Part shown: positions 45,905 through 55,659 of the stretch, in pieces
Numbering within the stretch: the first letter of the stretch is position 1
How the letters are laid out: every line of letters begins with the position of its first letter
Assembly (NCBI GenBank): GCA_963753165.1
Contig: CAVWBP010000015.1
Coordinates: forward strand, 1-64,000
DNA: 64,000 nucleotides
Reading direction: 5' to 3'
DNA from: JAKLQR01 sp963753165
GTDB lineage: Bacteria; Nitrospirota; Thermodesulfovibrionia; Thermodesulfovibrionales; SM23-35
Position numbers and translations under genes: made by a program
The notes under the pieces: model-generated
Told to the model about the DNA's origin: nothing
The model's input: the letters and a program-made list of their open reading frames with translations, nothing else
The model's database searches: none

Positions 45905-47108
45905 GTGAAACACGTTATTTATAAATCAAGGAACATAATATTTTTCTTTATGATGGGGCTCTTGGCGTCACTTTTTGTAATAGGTTGCGCTACAGTGCCT
46001 GAACCGAATCCTGCGTTAGAACGTGCCCGCTCGGCTTATGAACAGGCGCAAGCAAATCCAGACATAGGCAAGAATGCACCGGTCAGTCTCTATGAGGCAG
46101 CGCAGGCATTGAAGAAAGCTGAGCAAGCACAGGATGAAACTGAACTGAATCACCTTGCGTACATTGCTGAGAGAAAAGCACAGATAGCTGTTGCGCAGGC
46201 AGAGCAGAAAATGGCCGAGGAGGAAAAAGAACGTCTGCTTGAAGAGAAAAACAAGATTGTATTACACGCAAGGGAAATCGAAGCGAATCGAGCAATAAGA
46301 TTAGCAGAAAGGCGAGCTGAAGAGGCTGAACGTGCAAGGAAAGAAACTGAGGCAAAGGCACTGGAACTTGAACGGGCAAAAGGGGAGGCTATAGCCTTGG
46401 CTCAGCAGGCTGACAAAGCGAGAAAGGAAGCTGAAACAAGAGCACTTGAGATTCAACAGGCAAAAGGAGAGACTGAGGCTAAGGCACTTGAAGCTAGAAA
46501 AATCTAAAAAGGAAGCTGAGGCAAAGGCACTTGAAGCTGAAAAATCTAAAAAGGAAGCTGAGGCGAGAAAACTTGAAGCTGACCTGGCACGGGTCAAAGC
46601 TGAGGAAGCCAAAAAAGAAGCTGAAATGAGAAAACGTGAAGCTGAACTTGCACGAGTCAAAGCTGAAAAAGCAGTGAAGCAAAGGGAAAAAATTGAAAGT
46701 GAACTTGAACAGCTCAAGGCCAAGAAGACGGATAGAGGCTTAATTCTTACTCTTGGAGATATATTATTTGAAACCGGGAAAGCTATCCTCATGTCAGGTG
46801 CTACAAGAACCCTTGACAAACTTGCTGAGTTCTTAGAGCAATATCCCAATCGCAAAGTGTTGATTGAAGGATTTACAGACAGTACGGGGAGCGATACCTA
46901 CAATTTGGGACTCTCCCAAGAACGGGCAGATTCCGTGCGAGACGCTTTGACTATGAAGGGAGTTGCGGCAGCAAGGATAACCACCAAAGGATACGGCGAA
47001 CAATATCCGATAGCGAGCAATGCAATTTCAGCAGGAAAGCAACAAAATCGACGTGTTGAGGTCGTTATATTAGAAGAAGGAGTCAGCCCAGAAAAAATGC
47101 TTCGATGA
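45905..47108 (+). pseudogene. DUF4398-OmpA lipoprotein, one frameshift
   Basis: An outer-membrane lipoprotein starting at GTG after GGAGGTGAGATACC. The signal ends at a lipobox (LFVIGC), then a DUF4398 segment (APVSLYEAAQALKKAEQAQD), a long charged coiled coil of Lys/Glu/Ala repeats, and a C-terminal OmpA domain (NRKVLIEGFTDSTGSDTYN, RITTKGYGEQYPIASN) that binds peptidoglycan. A frame break at about 46494 splits the coil. It can be located precisely: two tandem coil repeats of 42 bases should be equal, but the first (46475-46517) has one extra A. The reconstructed protein is about 400 residues and ends in VEVVILEEG. The coil may span the periplasm. Confidence 0.82.
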
Positions 47109-47129
47109 AGCTATAACACTTTTTTATTC

Positions 47130-47163
47130 AAGGCAGAGCTAATAATGACTCTGCCTTTTTTTT
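47130..47163 (+). terminator. Rho-independent terminator after the OmpA gene
   Basis: aggcagag (47131-47138) pairs with ctctgcct (47149-47156), extended by an A-T pair, and is followed by a run of nine T. The stop codon is 22 bases before it. Confidence 0.9.
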
Positions 47164-47470
47164 GTTGATTTCTTTCTTTTGATAATCTTCAATCTCTATG
47201 TTTCAGTCAGATCCGCAGTAGTACACTAGAGGGTGTTGGTCGCACCCTTAATGAATGCGTTGTGGTGAAGACTTGATGAAGGAAGTTTGAAGACATAGCG
47301 CTGGCTGTAGTTCACCAATTTCAATAATACTGAATTTCTTTGAAAACATTTGAAAACCTTTCTCCATCCTCTATACTCAGTTTTCAAAAAAGTGTTAGTA
47401 TATCCGGGCGGTTGGCAGTCTTCTGTTTTTTTGAGCATATAATTTAGTAATACTTAATTAATCGGGCTAA
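47164..47470. other. Gap upstream of the hairpin cluster
   Basis: About 300 bases without a recognised gene. A minus-strand frame at 47226-47438 (70 codons) has no ribosome site; it may be a transposase remnant but I cannot show it. The sequence is otherwise AT-rich. Confidence 0.35.
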
Positions 47471-47591
47471 ACCACTGACAAGGTCAGTGGTGGGGTATGG
47501 GGGCGGAGGCCCCATGCCTTATATGTCCACCAACATTGTTGGTGGTTATAAAGTAATACCTCATCTACAAAGCCACCGACAAGGTCGGTGG
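47471..47591. repeat. Three related covarying hairpins, IS200/IS605-end or REP-like
   Basis: Hairpins occur at 47472-47490 (ccactgac-aag-gtcagtgg), 47527-47545 (ccaccaac-att-gttggtgg) and 47573-47591 (ccaccgac-aag-gtcggtgg). All have 8-bp stems and 3-base loops, and the differences between copies are paired substitutions that preserve pairing. A further 9-bp imperfect stem lies at 47494-47518 (ggtatgggg with ccccatgcc). The style recalls the foldback ends of IS200/IS605 elements or a REP-type non-autonomous repeat. The last copy ends 30 bases before the carB start, inside its leader. Confidence 0.6.
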
Positions 47592-47620
47592 TAGTTTACT
47601 ATTTCAAAGGGGGACAGGAT

Positions 47621-50600
47621 ATGCCGGGAAGGGATGACATCAGGAAGGTAATGATTATCGGGTCGGGTCCTATTGTAATAGGGCAGGCATGCGAGTTTGA
47701 TTATTCAGGGACGCAGGCATGCAAGGCGTTGAGAAATCTCGGATATGAGATCGTCCTGGTGAATTCGAATCCAGCAACCATTATGACAGACCCGGGAATG
47801 GCCGATGCCACCTATATAGAGCCGCTGACTGTAGAGTCGATGCAGCGTATCATCGAAAAGGAAAAGCCCGACGCTATCCTTCCTAATCTGGGCGGACAGA
47901 CGGGATTGAATCTCTCTGCCGAACTGTCCCGCAGGGGAATACTCGATGCACATGGAGTGAAAATTATCGGGGTTCAGGCGGATGCCATAAAGCGGGGTGA
48001 GGACCGCATCGCATTCAAGGAAACAATGAACATGCTCGGCATCGATATGCCGAAAAGCGAACCTGCGTTCAGTGTCGAGGAAGCGGAAGCAATTGTTGCA
48101 CAACTGGGTTTTCCTGTAGTTATCCGCCCTGCGTATACCATGGGCGGCACAGGCGGAGGGCTTGTATACAATCTGGAGGAACTGAGAACTGTTGCAAGCC
48201 GTGGCCTGTCAGCGAGTCTTATCGGACAGATATTAATAGAGGAATCCGTACTCGGGTGGGAGGAACTCGAACTGGAAGTGGTGCGCGACGCAAAGAACCA
48301 ATGCATAACGGTCTGCTTTATCGAGAATGTTGATGCAATGGGAGTCCATACCGGCGATTCATACTGTACCGCTCCAATGCTTACAATTGATCCGGAACTC
48401 CAGAAAAGATTACAGAAATATTCCTATGATATTGTTCAGGCCATCGAGGTGATCGGAGGGACGAACATACAGTTTGCCCATGACCCCAAGACCGGAAGGG
48501 TAGTCGTCATAGAAATCAACCCAAGGACATCGCGTTCTTCAGCGCTTGCCTCCAAGGCAACCGGGTTCCCGATTGCCCGTATCTCGGCCCAACTCGCTGC
48601 AGGACTCACCCTTGATGAAATCCCGTACTGGAGAGAGGGGACTCTCGATAAATATATACCCTGGGGCGATTATGTTGTCGTGAAATTTGCACGGTGGGCC
48701 TTTGAGAAATTCGAGGGAGTCGAAGACAAGCTCGGAACCCAGATGCGCGCTGTCGGAGAGGTAATGAGCATCGGCAAAACATATAAGGAGGCGCTGCTGA
48801 AATCCATACGCTCACTCGAGATCGGCCGCTCCGGCCTCGGGTTCGCAAAAGATTTTCATGAAAAAACCCTCGAAGAACTTATGGAAATGCTTTCGACCCC
48901 GACGAGTGAACGGCAGTTCATTATGTATGAAGCGCTCCGGAAAGGCGCTCCGGTTGAAGAACTCTACGCAAAGACTTATATCAAGCCATGGTTTATCCTT
49001 CAGATGAAAGAACTTGTGGAACTTGAAGAAGAAATCCTCAAATACAAAGGCAAAGAGCTCCCTGACGAATTACTCATCAGGGCAAAGAAAGACGGATTTG
49101 CAGACCGCTATCTCTCGCAGCTGCTCGGCATTTCTGAAAAAGTCGTCCGCGACCGGCGGAAAAGCATCGGGATAACACAGGCATGGGAGCCTGTGCCTGT
49201 GAGCGGGGTAGAAAATGCCGCATATTATTATTCGACATTTAATGTTCCTGATACCATGCACGTGAGTGAAAGGAAAAAGGTCATGGTGATAGGAGGCGGA
49301 CCGAACAGGATAGGGCAGGGTATCGAGTTCGATTATTGCTGTGTTCATGCCGCATTTGCCCTCAGGGATGAGGGGTATGAATCAATCATGGTGAACTGCA
49401 ACCCTGAAACAGTCTCGACAGATTACGACACTTCGGACAAGTTATATTTCGAGCCTGTGACGGTTGAGGACGTCCTTGGCATTTATGAAAAAGAAAAACC
49501 CGAAGGGGTAATTATCCAGTTCGGCGGACAGACCCCTCTGAACATCGCAAAAGAACTTTCAGAGGCCGGGGTGAATATTATCGGCACAACACCCGATACC
49601 ATCGACCTTGCCGAAGACCGCGATCGTTTCCGCGGGATGATGAAAAAATTAGGCATACCCATGCCCGAGTCCGGAATGGCAAGCACGCTTGAGCATGCGC
49701 TCCAGGTGGCGGAAAAAATAGGATATCCTCTTATGGTAAGGCCGTCATATGTTCTGGGCGGAAGAGGAATGGAGGTTATCCATGATGAAGAAATGCTCAG
49801 GCATTATGTTATGGCGGCAGTAGGGGTTACGCCTGACCGTCCTATCCTGATCGATAAATTCCTTGAGAACGCCATCGAGGCGGAGGCAGACGCAATTTCT
49901 GACGGCAAAGACGCGTTTGTTCCTGCGGTGATGGAGCATATAGAACTTGCGGGGATACACTCAGGAGATTCTGCCTGTGTCATCCCGCCGATCAGCATCC
50001 CGGCGAGACATCTCGAAACAATTTACGAATACACGAGGAAGATTGCCATAGAACTGCATGTCGTCGGACTCATGAATATCCAGTATGCGATTGCAAATGA
50101 TACCGTATTTGTTCTCGAAGCAAATCCGCGTGCATCGAGAACGGTGCCCCTGGTTTCGAAAGTGTGCAACTTCCCCATGGTGCGTACAGCCATGCAGGTT
50201 ATGCTCGGCAGGAAACTTGCGGACCTGAAGCCCGGTTCAGTACATGTCCCTTATTTCGGGGTGAAAGAAGCGGTATTCCCGTTTAATATGTTCCCGGAAG
50301 TGGACCCCATATTAGGTCCCGAGATGCGGTCTACAGGTGAAGTCCTCGGCATGGCAGATACTTTCGGGCAGGCATTCTACAAGGCAGAAGAGGCTGCACA
50401 GCAGAAACTGCCTACAGAAGGAACCGTGCTCATAACAGTAACGGATGAAGACAAACAGGCGGCGCTTCAGGTTGCAAGACGTCTTGCGGGATTCGGTTTC
50501 AGGATCATGGCTACACGGGGAACCCATAATTTCCTCGCACAAAACGGTATCCAGGCAAAGTTGATTGACAAGATTCACGAAGGACGTCCTCATGTTGTCG

Positions 50601-50821
50601 ATGCCATTAAGAACAAAGAGATACACCTGATCATCAATACGCCAAGCGGGAAACTCGGCAAGCACGATGATTCCTATATCCGGAAAGCCGCAATTAAATA
50701 TAAAGTCCCCCACATAACGACCATCGCTGCCGCTGTTGCTGCGGCGAGGGGAATCGAGGCCTTCCAGGGAGGGAAGAGCGACGTCAGGTCACTCCAGAGT
50801 TACCACGCGGATATAAAATAA
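47621..50821 (+). CDS. carB: Carbamoyl-phosphate synthase, large subunit
   Basis: A 1066-residue enzyme that makes carbamoyl phosphate from bicarbonate, ATP and ammonia for pyrimidines and arginine. Two ATP-grasp halves are visible: the first from VMIIGSGPIVIGQACEFDYS and the second from VMVIGGGPNRIGQGIEFDYC; GGTGGGLVYNLEEL and GGRGMEVIHDEEML are their nucleotide loops. The C-terminal MGS-like allosteric domain includes KLGKHDDSYIRKAAI. The ATG at 47621 has GGGGGACAGGAT before it; codons upstream lie in the hairpin region. The small subunit carA is not present beside it, which is unusual but not rare. Confidence 0.97.
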   Translation: MPGRDDIRKVMIIGSGPIVIGQACEFDYSGTQACKALRNLGYEIVLVNSNPATIMTDPGMADATYIEPLTVESMQRIIEKEKPDAILPNLGGQTGLNLSAELSRRGILDAHGVKIIGVQADAIKRGEDRIAFKETMNMLGIDMPKSEPAFSVEEAEAIVAQLGFPVVIRPAYTMGGTGGGLVYNLEELRTVASRGLSASLIGQILIEESVLGWEELELEVVRDAKNQCITVCFIENVDAMGVHTGDSYCTAPMLTIDPELQKRLQKYSYDIVQAIEVIGGTNIQFAHDPKTGRVVVIEINPRTSRSSALASKATGFPIARISAQLAAGLTLDEIPYWREGTLDKYIPWGDYVVVKFARWAFEKFEGVEDKLGTQMRAVGEVMSIGKTYKEALLKSIRSLEIGRSGLGFAKDFHEKTLEELMEMLSTPTSERQFIMYEALRKGAPVEELYAKTYIKPWFILQMKELVELEEEILKYKGKELPDELLIRAKKDGFADRYLSQLLGISEKVVRDRRKSIGITQAWEPVPVSGVENAAYYYSTFNVPDTMHVSERKKVMVIGGGPNRIGQGIEFDYCCVHAAFALRDEGYESIMVNCNPETVSTDYDTSDKLYFEPVTVEDVLGIYEKEKPEGVIIQFGGQTPLNIAKELSEAGVNIIGTTPDTIDLAEDRDRFRGMMKKLGIPMPESGMASTLEHALQVAEKIGYPLMVRPSYVLGGRGMEVIHDEEMLRHYVMAAVGVTPDRPILIDKFLENAIEAEADAISDGKDAFVPAVMEHIELAGIHSGDSACVIPPISIPARHLETIYEYTRKIAIELHVVGLMNIQYAIANDTVFVLEANPRASRTVPLVSKVCNFPMVRTAMQVMLGRKLADLKPGSVHVPYFGVKEAVFPFNMFPEVDPILGPEMRSTGEVLGMADTFGQAFYKAEEAAQQKLPTEGTVLITVTDEDKQAALQVARRLAGFGFRIMATRGTHNFLAQNGIQAKLIDKIHEGRPHVVDAIKNKEIHLIINTPSGKLGKHDDSYIRKAAIKYKVPHITTIAAAVAAARGIEAFQGGKSDVRSLQSYHADIK

Positions 50822-50972
50822 GGAAGAACGATTCAAGTTAACCGACCGGCAAGCCGGCCGAATTCTCAGCTTTCCCTGAATATCTGATGGTTCCTTGTGT
50901 TTCCCTTCATGCATATGGTATAAAAAAATGTTCTTTATCTCTGAACAATACTTTCAAAAAGAGGAGTTGCCG

Positions 50973-51948
50973 TTGAACAAGAGAGTGTCTGTCTTCATTT
51001 CCCTGGGAGTTATCAGTGCGGTTGTGCTCTGTCTCTTCATCCATCAACCGGATGCATCCATTCTTCTTGACCGCGTTGTTGCGGTTGTGAACAAAGAGGT
51101 AATAACCTGGAGCGAACTCTATAAAATGATGGAATCCGAGGCAGGGGATAAGATAAAAGCAATGAATGAAACCGAGCGTATGACACTGTTCAGAGAGAAC
51201 GAACCGCTTTTCCTCGAAAAACTTATTGATGTCCGGCTGCAGATCCAGGATGCGAAAAGGATTGGTTTTGAGGTCGGTCCGGCGGAAGTAAAGGAAGCAA
51301 TAGAGAATATCAAGAATAAATATAGCATGAGCGATACGGAATTAGAAGAAATGCTGAAAAAAGAGGGATTGAGTCTGGAGGAATACAAAAAGCAGCTTTC
51401 CGAACAGATTCTTGTCAGGCAGTACTTAAACCGGCAGGTGAGAAGTAAAATTGTCCTCTCAAATGAAGAGGTGGAACAGTACATAAAGGTAAACAGGGAA
51501 AATATTATTGATACCGAAGCATATAAATTGCGGCAGATTCTCTTCAGGAAACCAAAGGATGAGACCGGGAACAAGATGCTCGAAGAAAAGATTGCAGCGC
51601 TTACCGAAAAATTGAAGACAGGTGAGGATTTTGCTGCGATCGCACAGGGAAATGTCGGAAGATTCTTCCGCGAAAAGCGGAGGAGACCTGGGGTTTGTCA
51701 AGAAGAGTCTCCTCGCAAAGGAATTCCTGATAGTCCTGGAGTCATTGAAGCCCGGTGAAATCAGTAAACCTTTCTGGACCGGGCAGGGACTGCATATTAT
51801 TAAACTGGAAGAGAAAACTACCGCGCAAAGCTCGGATCAAGTCAGGGAAGCTGTCAGGAAGAAAATGGAAGATGAACAGTTTCTGGCGCGCTATAAAAAT
51901 CTCATCAAGGGCCTCCGCGAAAAATCACATATAGAAATCAGACTTTAG
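50973..51948 (+). pseudogene. SurA-like exported peptidylprolyl isomerase, one frameshift
   Basis: A SurA-type chaperone for outer-membrane proteins. The start is TTG 50973 with GAGGAG 6 bases before it. A signal anchor (VFISLGVISAVVLCLFIH) precedes the N-terminal chaperone domain (VVNKEVITWSELYKMMESEA). The parvulin domain is split near 51655: EDFAAIAQG joins to EDSSAKSGGDLGFVKKS in another frame, continuing to FWTGQGLHIIKLEEK and ending EKSHIEIRL. The reconstructed product is about 324 residues. It precedes purN by 2 bases. One base error is the simplest explanation. Confidence 0.8.
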
Positions 51949-51950
51949 CC

Positions 51951-52622
51951 ATGAACGGACAAAAGATGCCGGCGCTGAAAATCGGTGTTCTTGCATCAGG
52001 GAGAGGGTCGAATTTCCAGGCGATTCTTGACGAAATAGGCAAGGGCAAACTCCATGCAGAAATCGCGGTCCTTATCACTGACAACCCTTCAGCGTTTGCG
52101 ATCGAACGCGCAAAAAAGAATCACATTGAATTTCTCGTCGTGCACCCTGCGGATTATGCTTCGCGGGAAGAGTATTTCCGCAATATTGCAGAGGAACTGA
52201 GGACAAGGAATGCGGGATTAATTGTTTTGGCCGGGTTCATGCGCATTGTGGGAAAGGCGCTGATCGAGGCTTTCCCCAACAGGATCATGAATATTCATCC
52301 GGCGCTCCTTCCTTCTTTCCCAGGGCTGCACGGACAGAAGCAGGCGCTCGAATACGGCGTCAGGATTTCCGGATGCACGGTGCATTTCGTTGATGAAGGC
52401 ATGGACACAGGCCCGATAATAATACAGGCTGCGGTTCCTGTTGTTCAGGGGGATACAGAAGATACCCTTTCCGCGAGAATTCTTGAACTTGAACATAAGA
52501 TATACCCCGAGGCTATCCGGTTGTTTGCAGAAGGAAGGATAGACGTTCACGGGAGAACGGTGCAGATAAAAGATTTCCCTGATGTACAAAGTTCCTTTAC
52601 GAATCCGGCCTTAGATATCTAA
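51951..52622 (+). CDS. purN: Phosphoribosylglycinamide formyltransferase
   Basis: A 223-residue enzyme of purine synthesis, transferring a formyl group from 10-formyl-tetrahydrofolate to GAR. The N-terminal phosphate loop LASGRGSNFQAILDEI, the catalytic NIHPALLPSFPGLHG motif and HFVDEGMDTGPIIIQ are all present. The start ATG is 2 bases after the SurA-like stop, so the two are probably co-transcribed. The C-terminus is slightly longer than in E. coli. Confidence 0.95.
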   Translation: MNGQKMPALKIGVLASGRGSNFQAILDEIGKGKLHAEIAVLITDNPSAFAIERAKKNHIEFLVVHPADYASREEYFRNIAEELRTRNAGLIVLAGFMRIVGKALIEAFPNRIMNIHPALLPSFPGLHGQKQALEYGVRISGCTVHFVDEGMDTGPIIIQAAVPVVQGDTEDTLSARILELEHKIYPEAIRLFAEGRIDVHGRTVQIKDFPDVQSSFTNPALDI

Positions 52623-52708
52623 CTCTACTTATTTCAAATGTCATAATATCATTGAAAAATTCTGCTTAACAAACTATAATTCTTTAAAATATAAAAGATA
52701 AGCAAGTC

Positions 52709-54013
52709 ATGTTAAAGAAAAAGATTATGTTAATAAGAATACTCCTTATAATTTCATGCATATTTATTGTCTCGCAAACGTCTTTTTCGGCTGAAAATAA
52801 AAAAGAAGTGATGGTAATCACAGTCAACGGTGCTATCAATCCTGTAGTATCTGAATATCTCAATAAAACTATCCTGAAAGCGAATGAAAAGAAGGTCGAG
52901 GCGCTTGTGATTGAGCTTGATACACCGGGTGGATTGGACACCTCAATGAGAACTATCGTGAAAGATATTATTGCGAGCGAGGTGCCGGTTATTGTGTTTG
53001 TATCGCCCAGCGGAAGCAGGGCTGCATCTGCAGGGGCGTTTATCACGCTTGCCGCTCATATTGCAGCAATGGCGCCGGGCACGAACATTGGCGCCGCACA
53101 TCCCGTAGGTGTCGGGGAGAAGATGGATAAGACGATGTCTGAAAAGGCCACGAATGACGCAGCTGCATATATCAGATCACTCGCAGAGAAAAGGGGAAGA
53201 AATGCGCAATGGGCTGAGGATGCGGTAAGAAAAAGCATCTCATCCACAGAGAAAGAAGCGCTCGAACAGAATGTGATAGACCTGGTTACCAATAATCTGA
53301 ATTCGCTCCTCTCGGATATCGACGGCAGGAATATCGAGACAATAATGGGTGAAAAGATATTACATACGAAAGATGCTGCAGTGCAAAGGGAGGAGATCGG
53401 AATCCGGCAGAAGATACTGGGGTTTATCTCCGATCCGAACGTTGCGTATATGCTGATGCTCCTCGGTTTTTACGGACTGTTCTTTGAACTCACAAATCCC
53501 GGGTCCCTCTTCCCCGGTGTGCTCGGCGGTATCTGTCTCATCCTTGCGTTTTATGCCTTTCAGACTCTCCCTGTGAATTATGCAGGACTTCTTCTGATCA
53601 TCCTTGCGATTATCCTTTTCATCCTTGAAGTGAAAATTATCTCCCACGGGGTGCTTACCATCGGGGGAATAATTGCAATGATTATCGGATCACTCATGCT
53701 TTTTGAATCCCCTGCTCCGTTCATGAAACTCTCGCTCGCCGTCATTCTTCCCGCAGTCGCAATAACGACCCTCTTCTTCACCCTGACGTTCAGTCTTGCG
53801 GTGAAAGCTTACAGGAAGAAACCGGTCACCGGGTCCGAAGGTCTTGTTGGTGAGGAAGGAATTGCCGATACCGATATCACACAGGAGAGCGGAATGGTCT
53901 CACTCCATGGTGAACGCTGGTCGGCATATGCGGAAATGCCCGTTCAAAAAGGTGAACATGTTATTGTTGTTCAGGTGTCAGGGCTGAAATTGAAAGTTAA
54001 GAAGTTACAATGA
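52709..54013 (+). CDS. NfeD-family membrane serine protease (ClpP-like)
   Basis: A 434-residue protein with a signal sequence (residues 1-26), a ClpP-like protease domain (VEALVIELDTPGGLDTSMRT, SPSGSRAASAGAFITLA with the predicted catalytic Ser) and a four-helix membrane part (MLLGFYGLFFELTNPGS, GLLLIILAIILFILEVKI). The C-terminal segment after residue 380 is an NfeD OB-fold. Archaeal homologues cleave the hydrophobic end of stomatin. The next gene is a slipin, as in other bacteria. The catalytic Lys is not proven by eye. Confidence 0.9.
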   Translation: MLKKKIMLIRILLIISCIFIVSQTSFSAENKKEVMVITVNGAINPVVSEYLNKTILKANEKKVEALVIELDTPGGLDTSMRTIVKDIIASEVPVIVFVSPSGSRAASAGAFITLAAHIAAMAPGTNIGAAHPVGVGEKMDKTMSEKATNDAAAYIRSLAEKRGRNAQWAEDAVRKSISSTEKEALEQNVIDLVTNNLNSLLSDIDGRNIETIMGEKILHTKDAAVQREEIGIRQKILGFISDPNVAYMLMLLGFYGLFFELTNPGSLFPGVLGGICLILAFYAFQTLPVNYAGLLLIILAIILFILEVKIISHGVLTIGGIIAMIIGSLMLFESPAPFMKLSLAVILPAVAITTLFFTLTFSLAVKAYRKKPVTGSEGLVGEEGIADTDITQESGMVSLHGERWSAYAEMPVQKGEHVIVVQVSGLKLKVKKLQ

Positions 54014-54041
54014 GTTTACACAGTTTTTAAAGGAGGTCAAT

Positions 54042-54832
54042 ATGCCGATTATTAGAGCCGTCTTTTATGGGTGTTCTTATCACAGTCTTTTTTGTTGTCT
54101 ACTTCCTCTCGAGCGCGATCAAGATACTGAGGGAATATGAGAGGGGAGTTGTCTTCAGGCTTGGAAGGATTATTCCGGTGAAAGGACCCGGCCTCGTTAT
54201 CATCTGGCCGATTATCGACAAACTGGTCAGGGTAAGCCTTCGTACGGTCACTATGGACGTGCCGTCACAGGATGTTATTACCAAGGACAATATTTCCGTC
54301 AAAGTGAATGCAGTCGTATATTTCAGGGTTATGGACCCTATCAAGGCAATAACCGAGGTGGAGGATTTTTATTTTGCAACTTCACAGATTGCACAGACAA
54401 CTCTCAGGAGCATCCTCGGCCAGAGCCAGCTCGATGACCTTCTTACCAAACAGGGAAGAGGTCAACGCAGAGCTTCAGAAAGTGATCGATTTTCAGACTG
54501 AACCATGGGGAATTAAAGTCACGGCAGTAGAAGTCAAGAATGTTGACTTGCCTGTAGAAATGCAGAGGGCTATCGCAAAACAGGCAGAGGCTGAGCGTGA
54601 AAGAAGGGCAAAGGTCATCCACGCAGAAGGAGAATTTCAAGCTTCCCAGAAACTTGCTGACGCAGCACATATCATAGCGACAGCACCATCTGCATTACAG
54701 CTCAGATTTCTCCAGACCCTGGCAGAAATTGCAACAGAAAAAAATTCAACGATTATATTCCCTGTTCCGATTGATTTGATCAAACCTTTTTTTGATAAAT
54801 ATTCAAAAGAGGTGGAAGAAAAGAGAGAGTGA
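54042..54832 (+). pseudogene. Slipin (SPFH/band-7 stomatin family), two frameshifts
   Basis: A stomatin-like membrane scaffold protein, partner of the NfeD protease. TAAAGGAGGTCAAT precedes ATG 54042, but the frame breaks near 54062 inside the T-run (MPIIRAVF to MGVLITVFFVVYFL). It then shows REYERGVVFRLGRIIPVKGP and the conserved SILGQSQLDDLLTK. Another break near 54455 leads to REEVNAELQKVIDFQTEPWG, continuing with VKNVDLPVEMQRAIAKQAEA and the end of the coiled coil. The reconstructed length is about 260 residues. The stop overlaps the following TVP38 gene by 4 bases. Confidence 0.85.
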
Positions 54833-55518
54833 ACGGCGGCAAGAGACCGAGAAATAATATCTGGCTCAAGCTCTTTGTCCTTATCGCCTTCCTTGTAATC
54901 GTTCTTGTACTCTACAAGACCGGTGCGTTCCATTTCTTTCTCGACAGAAACAGGATTGAATCGTTCCTCAACACACTTGGACCGTTCTCATGGGTCGGAT
55001 TTATTGTACTGCAGATACTTCAGGTTGTGGCCGCTCCCATTCCCGGCGAGGTTACCGGGTTCCTGGGCGGATATCTCTATGGCGGATTCCTTGGAATCAT
55101 ACTCTCGACTATCGGATTAACCCTTGGTTCCTGGTTCGCTTTTTTTTTCTCAAAAACCTTCGGAAGGCCTTTTGTCGAAAAATTTGTTCAGAAGAAAACA
55201 ATAGACCGATACGATTATCTTCTGAAACACCGCAAGGCGGCGGTGCTTGTATTCATCCTCTTTCTTATCCCCGGATTTCCGAAAGATTACCTCTGTTATA
55301 TCCTTGGACTCGGCCCTATGGCTACAGGTGAATTTCTGATAATCAGCACCGCAGGCAGGTTGACAGGCACAGTCATGCTCACCCTGGGAGGGATCTTTTT
55401 CCGCAATCAGCAGTATTACCGGTTTTCCATGCTTGTCGGTATCGCAATTGTTATCGTACTCTTATCAATGGCGTACCGCGATAAACTTGAAAAAATGTTC
55501 AGGAGATGGCACCGGTAA
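54829..55518 (+). CDS. TVP38/TMEM64 (VTT/DedA-like) membrane protein, second copy
   Basis: A 229-residue integral membrane protein. The start is GTG overlapping the slipin stop by 4 bases. Hydrophobic segments lie at residues 13-30 (LFVLIAFLVIVLVLY), 52-80 (VGFIVLQILQVVAAPIPGEV), 95-115 and near the end. The VTT core shows PGEVTGFLGGYLYGGFLGI and LIPGFPKDYLCYILGLG, with the conserved Gly and Arg/Lys positions. It is a paralogue of the gene at 12730 but not identical in context: here it belongs to the NfeD-slipin group, again suggesting membrane-organisation work. Confidence 0.88.
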   Translation: MNGGKRPRNNIWLKLFVLIAFLVIVLVLYKTGAFHFFLDRNRIESFLNTLGPFSWVGFIVLQILQVVAAPIPGEVTGFLGGYLYGGFLGIILSTIGLTLGSWFAFFFSKTFGRPFVEKFVQKKTIDRYDYLLKHRKAAVLVFILFLIPGFPKDYLCYILGLGPMATGEFLIISTAGRLTGTVMLTLGGIFFRNQQYYRFSMLVGIAIVIVLLSMAYRDKLEKMFRRWHR

Positions 55519-55659
55519 TCTGTAAAGGGACTTCATGAAAATAGTTCTGTTATCGAAAGGAGGAGTGAGGATATGATGAGGTAAAGAGACAATTGTTCGG
55601 TTGATGCACAGTGTTGCAGGAATAAAAACTTCAAAATTATTGCACAAGAGGGGGACCCC

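Noticed and set aside
46490..46500. Programmed frameshift in the OmpA-like gene
   Set aside because: The tandem repeat comparison shows a plain extra A, and no slippery sequence with a following structure is evident.
47226..47438. 70-codon minus-strand frame as a gene or transposase remnant
   Set aside because: It has no ribosome site and no motif that I can name; similarity to a transposase was only an impression.
47471..47591. CRISPR-like repeats
   Set aside because: The units differ in sequence, their spacing is uneven and there are no constant spacers or cas genes; they are hairpins.
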